A DNA stretch of 64,000 nt from Siphonodentalium dalli (GCA_032622095.1 CP136064.1:261185863-261249862); one strand, 5' to 3'; shown: positions 1 to 11,486, counted from the first letter of the stretch. Numbers and translations: made by a program. Notes: generated by a model not told the origin, from the letters alone.

Positions 1-180
1 CGCGGTTATCATTCTGTACCGCGACGGAGGGCGGTTGACCCGCGGTACTGGTACGGTATTTTTACCGTTGGTTACCGCAGGTCACCGCGTTATTGGTGTT
101 CGTTACCGCCGTACACCGCGGTATTTTTTTCGTAACCGCGTTCAAATTACCGCTAACGGCCCTCCACCGCGGAGAGAACA
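1..180. repeat. CCGCGG-rich repeat block, left
   Basis: The block is dense in variants of TACCGCGGT, GTTACCGC and CACCGCG on both strands, in sharp contrast to the AT-rich sequence after it. A second block of the same kind lies at 2235-2430. Repeated short motifs near the ends are typical of the subterminal regions of hAT and related DNA transposons. The two blocks may therefore be the ends of one non-autonomous element, whose left end would lie before the window. I could not align the two blocks as clean inverted repeats, so this is inference. Confidence 0.45.
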
Positions 181-2234
181 CGACTGAAACAAGGCGCCAC
201 ACGGTAGGTAAATGATTATGAATAACTTTTGTATTGAATGAATACATGTAAGCTGCACGTAATTATGTATACGTAATGAATATAAATGAATGCAATCGGA
301 TTGGTTTACATGTAACATATTACAAATGTACACGTACATCACGTCGGCGGTTTTTGAACTCAGCTATAATTGCTTACGGCGACTGGATTAAGCAAAACAC
401 CTTGGAGTAATAGTTTTGTTGTTAGCATCTATCTTACATATCGTCAAATTATTTACGCACCCGATTCCTATATCGGTTTCCACTCATGTGTTTCCGAAAT
501 CTAAATTTCTTATAAAAATGGGAAAAGTAAATCCTCCATTTATCTGAATTTGGTCGAAACCAGCGGGGACGGTGCATTAGTAACACTGAGTCCGAGTTTA
601 GTCTTGGAGGCCAGAGCGGCGATCGTTGCAGAAATATTCATATTCAAATCTATAGTTGTGTTCATATGCCAAACATAATCGGCGCGTAAATAGTATATTA
701 TCGCCAAGACGTATGATTGTGCGCATTCGTGAAATAGTAAAGCAATTTACAAACATTTGCGCCTGAAGATTTCTTGTCGGTGGGAATAAAATGTATAACT
801 AAGAAAGCGTGGCACATGTCATGCAGCAAAGTAAAGTTGTTATCATCACCAATGTGCGCGACAAAAGACACACGCAAAACACCAAACATTGAAAGACACA
901 ACGTTGTCAAATCAGTTTTTGATTTTGTTACGTGAACATTCATTGTGCTCACGAGTGCGTGTCGGGCGGCATCGTTTGATGTGAAATTGCAACTTTTGGC
1001 GAGGGCGTGCACTTGTAGTTCTCGGTGGGTCGCAGTATAAATTATATCACATACCGGTATTCCTATCTAATCGTTATTCGGAAAAAAACATGCATGGTGT
1101 TGGAAAGATAAAATATGTTTGTTTGGTTATATACAGAGGTTAACATTGTAACATAATTATTTCAAGTGATCAAATTCGGTGTGTTTTAGTCCTTGTTAGT
1201 TTATTCCCGATACGGTAGCAATAAAGAGCGTTTGTCTCACTTTTGTGCGACAAATATTTATAAATAGCTATTACGTGCACAACATTTTAAAGATCGAATG
1301 AGACTTGTCTGTTTAAAGCCACTTAGCGGTTCGCACATAATATTATTCGCAATACCAAAATAGATCGATAAATATCTGAACTACCTTCTGCGAGCATTAT
1401 GTAAGCCAAACGGACGCATTGAAGTAATGGAAATACAAGTGTCCAAAACACAAAACAGCCATTCGTGCGTCACGTGTGTAGTTTTACTATATAATAGCAC
1501 CATCAACAAAACACAAATATTTATTTCACCCATTGAGGCCAGTTATAAAAAGACATGACGACATCTTAATTTAAGTGCCCCGTGACCTATATTAACAAAG
1601 TATGCCATCTGCAGTATGACGTAATCAGTGACACGTGCTTTTGCCAGAATGTGTTTTTTTCCCCCTGGATATACGGGAGTTCCACGTTGTGTCTTTTATT
1701 GCTAAGACAATAATTCCCGTTATACGAACAAATGGTGTTTGTGATTTGCAGTTGATGAATGTCAATAAAGTTAATAACGATATTTATTCTGGGGACTATT
1801 TAAATAGTGGTCGTTATCATTCAATTTAGGGATCACGTACATCTGAACATTGATATAAACTGTATAGATACGGGATTTATCGAGCTGTCTAAAATGGCCG
1901 AAATGATTTGTTCCCTTCCCGATAACCAACACTGATTACAAATAGTGTCATTTATGGGAATTTTAGGCAGTAAAACGAGACTAGAAATGTTATTGTAATA
2001 TTTTAATATTCACATTAATTGAAAAATGTCTTTCTCAAAGTAACTTATACTTACCTTTACTTAATCTGGAAGCCCGTTATAATGGGCATATTTCCCGATA
2101 CTCGGCTTTCATCTATTTCAATATTTTAATAATACACTTCACGGTACACAAACATGGATGGAGATCGTGGAAACGGCCGTCCTATTTTGGAAGATTGACG
2201 GTCAGCCATCGAATCCCGTCATTAACCTCGTTAC
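181..2234. other. Unannotated AT-rich stretch between CCGCGG blocks
   Basis: No exon or protein similarity is recognised. The longest reading frame, 698-1012 on the - strand (104 codons), has no motif I know. It lies in what should be a dynein intron, possibly as the interior of a non-autonomous transposon. Confidence 0.3.
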
Positions 2235-2430
2235 AAAAATGCTACCGCGTAGCGGTAATGTCACCGCGTTTGTGCGGTGCATTACCGCGTGCCACCGCGC
2301 TACCAACATTCGTTACCGCTGGTAGTGCGGTGGTACCGTGAACGTCGCGGTGGTACCGCGGTACGCGCGTGGTAGTGCAACCGCAAATCGGCGGTATGTC
2401 GCGGTATTGCACCGCGGTATTAACGCATGT
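2235..2430. repeat. CCGCGG-rich repeat block, right
   Basis: This block repeats the 1-180 vocabulary: TACCGCG, GCGGTA, CACCGCG and GGTACCGCGGTAC. It ends near the ACCGCGGTATT at about 2411-2421, where the sequence returns to AT-rich. It is probably the subterminal region of the same element or family. Confidence 0.45.
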
Positions 2431-4120
2431 ACACCTCGTTAAAACAGGTCGCTTAATTTGAGCAGTGCTGTATATGGTAAACCCGATACCCAACATACGG
2501 AAGGATGTGGAACTTTCAAGGTTCATTTTATTTCAACTTTCTGACTGATTCTGAAACTGCCTATAGAGCAGAGTGCTCTACCTGTCATTAACTTATATCA
2601 GCTTCCGGTGAGCAAGACATGGTACCTCTTGTCGTGGACTCAAGTGTCATTGGGCATCCCCCATTTACTCACACATGTGGGTCACACAAATCTATGCTGC
2701 TGGTGAGTCCTGCTGAATTGATATGATGCTGGTAGGTCAAACTGATGCCATTACAAAAAAATACCATTACTTTTTCAAAAGTTGTCATTTTTACGGCTAA
2801 TCCGAGTGATTTGAGAAAAAGCCAACTGGTGTCTCTCTGAAACATTCAAGAACATGTTTATTTTTGAAAAATTTAATAATGGCTGCACCGGTTTTTGAAT
2901 AGCCATCATGGGTATAGTCAATAGCAACAACTAATACAATTAGTATTAAAATATTTTGCAATATATATGTTTTTGAATGTTTGATGCACATAATTTCTTT
3001 TCCTGGATATGTTCAGATTATCTGACCGCGAAAATGACAACTTAAGAAAAAATAATGGTATGTTTTCTTAACAGCTTCAGTTTACGCTACCAGCATATCA
3101 ATTTATCAGGACCCACCAGCATTACATCACATTAGCAGGCCCACTTGACCAGGGGTGGACCAACACTTTATTCCACATTAAAATCTTTAGAACGTCTCAT
3201 TTGTTATCAGTCCCAGTACCATACACAAACTCTCCGAATCTTGCATGGCCAAATATGGGGTAATGATAGAATTACTATTGTAGCATTTTATAAATCTATA
3301 ATGATTGTACTATAATTAACTCAATAGTCTTAAAATTAAAATTCGGCTTTCAAAATGTTCTTTCTACTTCATGGTCATCATGGCTTACATTGGTTTGTCC
3401 CTTGAGATTTTAAAGTCGCAAACAATTTATAATGACAATGAATTAAAGTTGGTATATCTCTTCCTATTAAAATACAGTTTATATTGTTTCCGGGGTATAA
3501 AATAATAGATATGAGTCAATATGAGACACCTGTCCGGAAACGCTTCTATCAATTAATATTGATTTTATATATCGATATTTTTTTATATAATGCGATAATC
3601 AAGTGGGACGTTTTTTTGTTTCTATTTTTAGAATGTTTAAATAGTTATCCCACACGATATGCCCCAAACCAACACTAGCCGTAAAATGTCCCAAATTGAT
3701 TGTATGTATGTTATACCAAAAAATAAAAAATAAAATCCATATTAATTGATAGTAGCATTTGCAGACAGGGTTCTTCAATTAATATTTATTATTTTACTAG
3801 CTGAAATGGGCTCCCCCATCGGGAGCATTTATTTCAGCGTCAGAGGGGCAAAAAAATAGTATTTTTCTAAATAAATTTTTATTTTTATTTAGATTGAGCT
3901 CTTTGATCAGTTTAAATTTTTATAAATAAAAATTATGAAAAACTAATGCCATTATAAAATTTGCCAGAGTACCCCGAGTCACCACATCAAATTTGGTTGA
4001 AATCGGTCCAGGGGTCTGGGAGAAAAATTTGAACAGACAGATACCCAGGAAACTATATAAAACTTGTTATTGGAAGAGATAGACTATCTTTAATTGTCTT
4101 GAATTTCACTCTACTTACAG
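2431..4120. other. Intron upstream of the first visible dynein exon
   Basis: No exon is recognised here, so the intron before 4121 is longer than 4.1 kb. The part from about 3452 to 3720 belongs to a dispersed AT-rich family (called X here) marked by TATCTCTTCCTA, GGTATAAAATAAT and CACCTGTCCGGAAACG. Its other copies are near 12428-12680, 12880-13180 (reverse) and 47018-47400. Confidence 0.4.
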
Positions 4121-4252
4121 ACTTCATTGAATCCCTGCCTCATGCAAACACACCAGAAGTATTCGGGTTACATCCTAATGCTGAGATTGGTTACTATACA
4201 CAGGCAGCCAGAGACATATGGTCTCACTTAGTGGAACTCCAGCCGCAGACAG
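4121..4252 (+). CDS. DNAH10: Dynein heavy chain exon 1 of 6 visible
   Basis: The acceptor is CTTACAG at 4114-4120 and the donor GTTTGT starts at 4253. The exon starts with the last two bases of a codon and ends with one base of the next, giving 132 nt. It reads FIESLPHANTPEVFGLHPNA, then EIGYYTQAARDIWSHLVELQPQT. The LHPNAEI motif is typical of the region after AAA6 in axonemal heavy chains. The extra residues read past the splice site belong to the intron. Confidence 0.88.
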
Positions 4253-4271
4253 GTTTGTATTTATTAAACAC

Positions 4272-4545
4272 TCGCCTGCAAATAGTGTGTGTCATCTGCA
4301 GAATGAGGTCCCCAGAGCGTGAGTTTAGTGACGCTCAAGCCTTGAAATAGAGTGTCTGTCATTTGCAGAATGAGGTCCCCAGAGGGTGAATTTGGTGATG
4401 CTAGCCCACTATGCGGGGTAGCATCACTAAATTCACCCTCTGGGGACCTCATTCTGCAAATGACAGACACACTATTTCAAGGCTTGGTGACGCTACCCTG
4501 CACAGTGGGCTAGCATCACCAAATTCACCCTCTGGGGACCCACTC
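4272..4545. mobile_element. hAT-type MITE, older copy interrupted by a younger copy of itself
   Basis: The outer copy begins near AATAGTGTGTGTCATCTGCAG and ends in GGGGACCCACTCTG. Its two halves meet as GTTTAGTGACGCT and GTGACGCTACCCTG around the inner copy at 4336-4486. This family (called M1 here) carries GAATGAGGTCCCCAGAGG and its reverse complement in each arm, so a copy folds into a long hairpin. Confidence 0.8.
4336..4486. mobile_element. M1 hairpin MITE with 8-bp target duplication
   Basis: This 151-bp near-perfect palindrome has ends CAAGCCTTGAAATAG and CTATTTCAAGGCTTG. It is flanked by GTGACGCT at 4328-4335 and again at 4487-4494. An 8-bp target-site duplication is the mark of hAT transposases. 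There is no coding capacity, so it must have been moved in trans. Confidence 0.88.
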
Positions 4546-4549
4546 TGAT

Positions 4550-5491
4550 TAGGAAAAGCATTAATTTCTGTTCTCGAGATGAAATCCATGAAAACCTCAT
4601 AGCCTTCAATGTTAATCTGCTGACCCTAAATTTCACTCAACCATGACCCTATGAACAAATTATAATCTAGGTCTTTTAGCAAGGAATTAATTTACAGTAT
4701 ATAATACATGATAGCTAACAATAGCTTCATTTTAATAATCATATTGGTCTCCAGGCGAAAAAGTTGTTTTTCAAATACCTCTCACAGAACCTCAATTCTG
4801 GATGATTCTAAGTAAAAAAAAGGGCCATAAATCTGTTAAAAAACAACTGATCAAACCCATATTCAAACTCAATCTGTATTTTCGGCTGATTTGCATATTT
4901 GGTTCCAACCAGATAAAAAAAATTGAGTTAACGCAGCAAGTGTGAATTCTAAGTTGAAAAAGGGCCATAACTCTGTTAAAAAACATTGGATAAACTCATA
5001 TTCAAACTCGATCTGTATTGCGGGCCGAGAAACTCATTTACCAAATTTGGTTGCGATCGGATGATTGAGTTATTGCAGCATGCGTAATCAGCGTAAAATG
5101 TCTATGGACTGACAGACAGACGCACAACGAGTGGTCTATCCATACTTCAACACTATGTTTACCATACTATGGTATGGGTGCATGTATAAACCAAATCAAG
5201 TTTTTTGTTCAAATCCAAAAAGAAAGAAAATATTTTTTTAAATGTAGTTTTACGAGGCTTTTTAAAAGAACATTTGAGTGATTAAGGAGGTGCCGGAGAA
5301 CACAGAATTTATTTGGCCTTACAGCCCTAGAAGGCGATTTAATGGGAGATATATCTCCCTAAATTGTGTCACTTCTCCCTGATTTTGTTCAAGGGAGAAG
5401 TGACTTCTCTCCCATATACTTGTATGCGTATGTCTCTACAACATATTTAAACTGTATTTTCGTATTATAATCGTGTCATTACTCATGAATC
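4550..5491. repeat. Intronic repeat remnants
   Basis: Part of a tandem-core family (P, fully described at 30077) is recognisable at about 4785-5110 from repeated 'AAGGGCCATAA(C)TCTGTTAAAAAAC' phrases spaced roughly 120-130 bp apart. At 5335-5420 there is an inverted pair around CACTTCTCCCT / AGGGAGAAGTG, related to family L (15295). No exon is seen. Confidence 0.45.
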
Positions 5492-5746
5492 CAAGCCTTG
5501 AAATAGTGTGTCTGTCATTTGCAGAATGAGGTCCCCAGAGGGTGAATTTAGTGATGCTACCCCGCTTAGTGAGCTAGCATCACCATATTCGCCCTTCTGG
5601 GGACCTCATTCTGCTTACACTTCAGCAGAATGAGGTCCCCAGAGGGTGAATTTGGTGATGCTAGCCCGCTATGCGGTGTAGCATCACTAAATTCACCCTC
5701 TGGGGACCTCATTCTGCAAATGACAGACACACTATTTCAAGGCTTG
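5492..5746. mobile_element. M1 MITE, double-hairpin form
   Basis: This 255-bp element has CAAGCCTTG...CAAGGCTTG ends and is flanked by CATGAATC at 5484-5491 and 5747-5754, an exact 8-bp duplication. It holds two palindromic GGTCCCCAGAGGG modules joined by a short CTTACACTTCAG linker, unlike the single-hairpin copy at 4336. Confidence 0.88.
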
Positions 5747-5759
5747 CATGAATCATAGA

Positions 5760-5890
5760 ATGGTGATGCCAGGGTGTAAATTGAACTTGAGCCATTATGA
5801 GTTCTCATTGATAATAGTCCACTTCTCCCTAATAATCAAATAGGGAGAAGTGACTTCTCCCAATGTTAAACCTCTAGGCTGGTCCCTGCT
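5760..5890. repeat. Family L repeat copy next to a dynein exon
   Basis: The copy contains CACTTCTCCCTAATAATC, AGGGAGAAGTGACTTCTCCC and the end motif AGGCTGGTCCCT. Its right end is about 50 bp before the next dynein exon, next to the acceptor region. Related copies are near 8885-9016, 9680-9815 and, complete, at 15295-15649. Confidence 0.55.
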
Positions 5891-5938
5891 TACTGCCCTG
5901 TGTGTTCTCAATGTTGAGTTATATTAATGTTATTACAG

Positions 5939-6150
5939 CGGAATCGTCAACTGGCATCAGTCGTGAGGAGTTCATTGATAAGATCGCAGAGGATATTCTG
6001 AAGAAGCTACCCGAGCAAATGGAACTGGATAAAATCAGGAAGAAATTTGGCCTCGAAATCAGTCCGACCACTGTGGTGCTAATGCAAGAGCTTGAACGAT
6101 TCAACAATCTCATTGGAAGGATGAGGCGGTCACTAGCCACACTCAAAAGG
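5939..6150 (+). CDS. DNAH10: Dynein heavy chain exon 2 of 6 visible
   Basis: The acceptor is TTATTACAG ending at 5938 and the donor is GTAATTA at 6151. The 212-nt exon completes the split Ala codon left by the previous exon and then reads ESSTGISREEFIDKIAEDIL, an acidic-basic helix, and SPTTVVLMQELERFNNLIGR, ending SLATLKR in phase 0. The VVLxQELERFN block is conserved across axonemal heavy chains. The upstream ATG-like codons are intronic and are not used as a start. Confidence 0.88.
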
Positions 6151-6187
6151 GTAATTATAAGTTTGGCATAAATATGTGGTGTGTTAA

Positions 6188-6412
6188 CCCTTTCATGATG
6201 GGAGCTGCGCTGGTGCAGCATTAAACATCCTGTGCCAGTGCATTATCTTATATATGTGAGTCTCCCATAGGGAGCCTCCCATATATAAGAGAATGCACTG
6301 GCTTACAAGGTCAAGGTAAATATTGTTAGGCCAATGTATTTGAGGCTCGATTATATAAGAGAATGCATTGGCATAGTGTTTTCGCAAAATTTCAAGAGGC
6401 TCCAGGAATGGG
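6188..6412. mobile_element. TTAA-flanked (piggyBac-type) MITE
   Basis: TTAA occurs at 6184-6187 and 6413-6416, and the ends are CCCTTTCATGATGGGAGC and the reverse complement of GGCTCCAGGAATGGG. Inside is the palindromic module CCAGTGCATTATCTTATATATG...ATATAAGAGAATGCA. The exact TTAA target and CCCTTT-type ends point to piggyBac-like mobilisation. The insertion begins only about 34 bp after the donor site of the preceding dynein exon. Confidence 0.65.
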
Positions 6413-6486
6413 TTAAATACTACAGGAGCCTGACCACTTCAACAATCTCATTCGACAGATGAGGGGGTCACTAGCTATGCTCTAGA

Positions 6487-7290
6487 GATAGCTGTACATG
6501 CAAGCCTTGAAATAGGGTGTCTGTCATTTGCAGAATGAGGTCCCCAGAGGGTGAATTTAGTAGCATCACCAAATTCACCCTCTGGGGACCTCATTCTGCT
6601 TACACCTCAGCAGAATGAGGTTCCCAGAGGGTGAATTTGGTGATGCTAGCCCACTATGCGGGGTAGCATCACTAAATTCACCCTCTGGGGACCTCATTCT
6701 GCAAATGACAGACACCCTATTTCAAGGCTTGTGTACATGATTTTGAAGGTTGTATGTGGTCTGAAAAATAGAAAAATAAGCATCTGGGGGCATAACTTCC
6801 AATGTAGCCTGTGTTAAATTTGACATTACTGGTTTGAAGTGTAATTATTTTACAAGACTGGGAAAGTTGACGACAAAAAAGTTATTAATTTGGATACGTT
6901 ACGACATGATTTTCAGATTCAGTGATGGCCAACTCCCTGTTTGGTTATTGGAAAATAGCACACTTTCTCTCCTCTGAATTCTGTCATCTGCGCTTGCAAG
7001 AAATTATACGATAACTTTTGTTCTATTTAAAATATTTATCAGCTCTATCAGGTAGAAGAGGCTTAATTACTGACATTCGCTCTAGTCATTGTCTGCTTTT
7101 GGGTTGAAAATGGTCAATTTTTAGTGAAAAGTAAAAAGTAAAGTTGAGAGCCCAAATTTGTTTACACCTACAATTTCTGTCGAAAATAAAACATGTTTGA
7201 TGGGACCAAACATAATGGTTCAACAGAGATTTGATGTACAGTACCCACTCCCAGGTTGGCCAAAATTGCTGGAAATTGTGTATTGCTACC
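6487..7290. mobile_element. Family R element interrupted by an M1 MITE
   Basis: This is a diverged copy of the ~647-bp R unit seen twice at 32707-35284. Its left end GATAGCTGTACATG corresponds to GGTAGCAGTACACG there, and its right end TGTATTGCTACC is shared. The M1 insertion at 6501-6731 lies 14 bp inside the left end. Shared internal text includes GTCTGAAAAATAGAAA, TATCTGGGG-type phrases and GAATTCTGTCATCTG. Confidence 0.7.
6501..6731. mobile_element. M1 MITE, double-hairpin form, inside family R
   Basis: This 231-bp copy has ends CAAGCCTTGAAATAG and its complement, flanked by TGTACATG at 6493-6500 and 6732-6739, an exact 8-bp duplication. The host R sequence reads on across the insertion. 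Confidence 0.88.
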
Positions 7291-7898
7291 TGTGAGCTGT
7301 CCAGCGATGGTGAAGCTGGTTCAATCCCAGTAAGCATGGATTTGTAATCCATGCAAAGGGAAGGTAACATGATTTGTGTATCTGGGTGAGTTGTAAGTTG
7401 CTATAATTAAAATAAATATAAAATACACCCTCTGTGCAGTCTTTCCTCCCAGGTCTTTAGATCCACCCAGATTCAAGGAATTTTTCACTCTACTGCACGT
7501 AGAAACCACTGACCCCCAGAAAGCAACTGACAAACTTGCCCAGATACACGACTTTCAAGCTATATTCCCTGTGCAAATCATAAATATGCACTTATCAGGA
7601 TGTGCAATTCATTTTACCAACTGAGCCACCAGGTGGGGGGGGGGGGGGGTGTTGTTGGGATAAAAACGCACTATTGACTATTGAAATATGTACTGGTTAG
7701 TGGTTATGTACCAACTAAATATGATCTTGTAACTAGGTTATAGACTTTTACGTATTGTGATTACAGACGAATCAATTCCTTCTTACTCTTATGTCATGTG
7801 TAATGAAAGTATTCCAATAATGTAACTTAATGAAATGGTGGACACCAGAGATACTCCACCATTCACACATATGATTGTGATTGATTTTGTAATTACTT
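7291..7898. other. Intron, no gene recognised
   Basis: The only notable feature is a G run of about 17 near 7635-7651. A ~60-bp phrase (GATACTCCACCATTCAC...GATTTTGTAATTACT) at 7845-7898 recurs at 8450-8508, on the other side of the foldback element that follows. Confidence 0.4.
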
Positions 7899-8164
7899 AA
7901 GGGGACTGTACTTAAATCCAGCCAGTTATGGGAACATTTGTACCATACTCAACGGAATATATGCAACAAATTAATGAATTTGAGGTAGGAATAAGTTTAT
8001 GACTCATTTTCATTATAATTACCATGTTGTTTGCATCATTCATAGATCACATGAGAGTATCTTGCACTTATTCCTGGCTCAAATATGTTATTTTGTTGCA
8101 TATATTCTGTTGAGTATAGAAGCAGATGTTTCTATAAATGGCTGGATTTGGGTAAAGTCCCCTT
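7899..8164. mobile_element. Family S foldback element
   Basis: The ends are inverted repeats: AAGGGGACTGTACTTAAATC on the left and the complement of ATTTGGGTAAAGTCCCCTT on the right. The arms pair along most of the 266 bp. The related longer copy is at 11781-12420. No clear target duplication is visible. Confidence 0.6.
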
Positions 8165-8884
8165 TTATGTAATTATAAAAATCAATTGTTTGCTGATTTC
8201 CATGACATCGCGCGAACGTTCATAAAGTAGGGACAATTTCAGAATTTGCTTTCCATTTATAACTGAGCATGCCAGCCTTTGTTTGACTAAAGTTGAATCA
8301 TTTGTTGCAAATAATAGACAACATGTTATGATATAGACATTCATAAATCAATGTAGCCCTGCATAACCGTGGTTAACCTCGGTTAATTCAAACGATTAAC
8401 CAGTCATGAATATCCCGTAACAGTTTCAGCCCGAGATAAAGTAGATATCTGAGATACGCCACCATTCACTAGGGATAATTGTGATTGATTTTGTAATTAC
8501 TAATATTAGGCATTGGTTGCGGAATCTCCCGAAGAATCAATGATGGATCTTATACTTGATCTTTGCTTACATCACGTTTTATGTTTTATGCACTGTTTAA
8601 TGGTATATTACTTTATCCAAGAATGGATATAGTGTCTGTCATTTGAAGAATGAGGTCCCCAGAGGGTGAATTTGTGTGGGCTAGCATCAATAAATTCACC
8701 CACTGGGGACCTCATTCTGTTTAGGCCTGATCTTCTGGGACGTATCTATAGTCTCAAAATAACTCTCATATACCACTCATGTTTCAACAATATTTTTGTA
8801 GTGTATTTACATATTATAATGGTGTTCTTATCAACTATAATGGTTTTATATAATGGCTCATGTTGCATAATACTTATTGGATCA
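8165..8884. repeat. Intron with a diverged M1 remnant
   Basis: The segment from about 8628 to 8722 is a diverged M1 hairpin (GTGTCTGTCATTTGAAGAATG, GAGGTCCCCAGAGGGTGAAT and the complement). The rest shows no gene. Confidence 0.5.
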
Positions 8885-9016
8885 TTGTAGGGTGATGTTG
8901 GGGTGTAAACTGAACTTCAGTCATTGTTACTTCTCCCTGATAACAGTTCACTCCTCCCTAAAAACTAAACAAGGAGAAGTGGCTTCTCCCAATTTGAAAC
9001 ATCTCGGCTGGTCCCT
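8885..9016. repeat. Family L repeat copy
   Basis: The copy contains GGTGATGTTGGGGTGTAAAC, two CTCCCT blocks, AGGAGAAGTGGCTTCTCCC and the end GGCTGGTCCCT. It is shorter than the full copy at 15295-15649. Confidence 0.5.
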
Positions 9017-9044
9017 ATTGTGAAATACCCTTAATGGGAAATTA

Positions 9045-9254
9045 CAGTAATGCCCTAAATAATCGACTCCTTAATCCACAGCAGAATTATGGGTAACTTT
9101 TCAGGATTCAGTTGGAAATATGACTTGTTGCCATTCATCGGAAAGCAGTGAGAGCTTTCTGATGAATGGCAACAAGCCATATTTCCGACTAAATCCTGAA
9201 AAGTTACCCATAATTCTGCTGTGGTTAAGGAGTCGATTATTTAGGAAATTACTG
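9045..9254. mobile_element. TA-target palindromic MITE (Tc1/mariner-type), family T
   Basis: The whole 210-bp element is a near-perfect hairpin with ends CAGTAATGCCCTAAATAATC and their complement. The copies at 47077 and 19861 show clean TA on both sides; here the right flank has drifted (TTA). The perfect pairing of ~95-bp arms would form a stable RNA hairpin in the dynein pre-mRNA. Confidence 0.75.
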
Positions 9255-9346
9255 TTAGTGACAACCAATTTGTTTTAATGTATTCCGTGAATTGACAGCT
9301 GATTATTCAATCATTACAGGTTAACCTTGTTTTATTTGCATTTTAG

Positions 9347-9514
9347 GCTCTTGCCGGAGAGGTGGGAATGAGCAGTGAATTAGACGAAGTCGCGAGAGCT
9401 CTGTTTAACGGTCAGATCCCTGGTATATGGAGACGACTGGCTCCAGACACACTGAAATCTCTAGGTAACTGGATGATACATTTCGAACACAGACTCAAAC
9501 AGTACAACGGATGG
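9347..9514 (+). CDS. DNAH10: Dynein heavy chain exon 3 of 6 visible
   Basis: The acceptor is TTGCATTTTAG ending at 9346 and the donor is GTGAGTT at 9515. The exon is 168 nt, phase 0 to phase 0. It reads ALAGEVGMSSELDEVARALF, then NGQIPGIWRRLAPDTLKSLG and ends HRLKQYNGW. The P-x-x-W-x-x-x-A-P-x-x-x-K-S-L-x-x-W block is a family signature of the dynein C-terminal domain. Confidence 0.9.
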
Positions 9515-11023
9515 GTGAGTTATCATTATAAAGTTGACTTTCAAAAAAATTTTAATTTGCTATTTTTAAACCATTTAATGGAGCAATTTAGTAAGGCTCA
9601 TGCGAATATAAAGGATTTCATAATAATTTAAAATGGGTTCAATTTCACAGTTTTTGATTAGTTTGAATATCTCATACAATTATAATGGGAGTTCTGATAC
9701 TTCTCCCTGATAACAGCCGACTTCTCCCTAATAACCAAACAAGGAGAAATGACTTCTACCAATAGGAAACCTGTAGACTGGTCCCCGACACATGAAACCT
9801 CCAGGCTGGTCCCAGTATTGATGTTACCTATTCAACTTAATTAAAGGCCCACTTAATTTTCGATTCAAACGATTATTTTTATATGCCCGTTTGAAAAAAC
9901 GGTTGTATTATGTAAATACGCTGTCCGTCCATCCATCGTTCGTCCGCTTTTGGTTTCCAGATGATAACTTTAGATTGAATCAAGTGAACTGAACCAAATT
10001 TGGTACGTTAGTTTACTACACCAAAATACAGATCAAATTCGAATATGGTCTTCGTCCGCATGATTTTGACTGAGATATGCCCCTTTTTCGACTTAGATTT
10101 TACCTGATTTGCAGTTTCCGGATGATAACTTTAGATTGAATCAAGTGAATTGAACCAAATTTGGTATATTAGTTTACCACCCCAAAATAAAGATCAAGTT
10201 CGAATATGTGTTTCGTCCACATGATTTTGACTGAGTTATGTCCCTTTTTCGACTTAGATTTTACCTGATTTCCAGATTATTGTGTTTTATTTTTGTTATT
10301 ATTTCGTCTTAAGTCAAAGGTTTCAAACTAATGAATTAAACCTTGCCCCACTCTACTCCAGAAACGGGCATATTATGCCATGCCCGACGGCGTGCTCTTG
10401 TTTTATAGTGCCTTGATATACAGTTTTAATAACAATCTATGCCATAAAATATTATTTAAATACTATAATTCATCATGTGAAATGTCTCTGTCTCAGAAGA
10501 TGCCCATATAGAGAAATATAAAACAGCTGAAATCATAGAAAGATTTCCCCTGTTATGGCTCACAACAGAATTCAAACTAATAATGTATTTTCAATGGAAG
10601 GCACAACAGAATTCAAACTAAAAATGTATTTTCAATGGAAGGGGAATAACTCTTCCATTGAAAATAATGAAACTTTAGCCCAGAACACAACTCAATATCT
10701 CAACAAAAACAATATGTTCAGTTTATTACACCAAAATAAAAAGTTGATAATATAATGCTTTGGAGCTTCCTCTTTCAAATGGTATATATATAATATGGCA
10801 TATAATAAATGTAAAATTATCTGGGGGATCGAAAATTATGTGGGCCTTTAACGATGTAGTCAATATTTTGTTTGATATTCAGTCTGAACAGAAACAAATA
10901 GTTAGAACCTTAAATTGGGCCCAGTACCTATCACCTGATTTATACTCTGGAACTCTCTTTTGGCACAACAAAAAACATAAATAAATTACTCTACACAAAT
11001 TGGAACAAAAATTGAATGCAAGC
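9515..11023. repeat. Intron with family L and P copies and a short tandem duplication
   Basis: Family L pieces lie at about 9680-9815, with two GGCTGGTCCC-like ends. At 9880-10400 is a reverse-oriented family P element with two ~165-bp core units (each starting near GATGATAACTTTAGATTG) and ends TATGCCCGTTTGAAAA and GTGCTCTTG. At 10557-10640 a ~40-bp unit (ACAACAGAATTCAAACTAA...) is tandemly duplicated. Remaining sequence shows no gene. Confidence 0.55.
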
Positions 11024-11445
11024 AAGCCTTAAAATAATGTGTCTGTCATTTGTAGAATGAGGTCCCCAGAGGGTGAATTTAGTGACACTATCCTGCATGT
11101 TGGGCAAGTGTCACCAAATCATCCCTCTCGGAACCTCATTCTTTTGAGTCCTCAATTGCTATGGGAGACCTACGTTCAGATTGAAGTTCCCCAGTTGAAG
11201 TCAGTGATGTTCATCCATTAGTCACCTCGATTATGCATTTTATCTTCTGCTAATTAGGGGATATAGAAATTGAAGAGAAGGGAAAAAGTAACTAAAAGAA
11301 AGTTAATTTGATACTAGATACTTCCCAGAGTATGAGGTCCACATAGTGTGAATTTAGTGATGCTAGCCCACCGTGCGGGATGGCGTCACTAAATTCACCC
11401 TCTGGGGACCTCTTTCTGCAGATGACAGACACACTACCTGAACTC
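11024..11445. mobile_element. M1 family, long form with an interior
   Basis: Both ends carry M1 hairpin modules (CAAGCCTTAAAATAATGTG on the left, CAGATGACAGACACACTAC on the right). They enclose a ~200-bp interior with CCCCAGTTGAAGTCAGTGAT and GGGGATATAGAAATTGAAGA. The same interior is seen near 14400-14730, 21180-21855, 22745-23125 and 61390-61732. It looks like the older, longer form from which single-hairpin copies derive. Confidence 0.7.
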
Positions 11446-11486
11446 AGCACACCTCTTAAGTAACATCTTCTTTCTTCTTTATTCAG

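Noticed and set aside
698..1012. 104-codon - strand frame as a gene
   Set aside because: No motif or codon pattern supports it, and it lies between repeat blocks in an intron.
4264..4470. Frames with MRSPEGEFSDA-type peptides, here and at many other sites
   Set aside because: This peptide is the translation of the M1 hairpin GAATGAGGTCCCCAGAGGG and appears wherever the MITE does.
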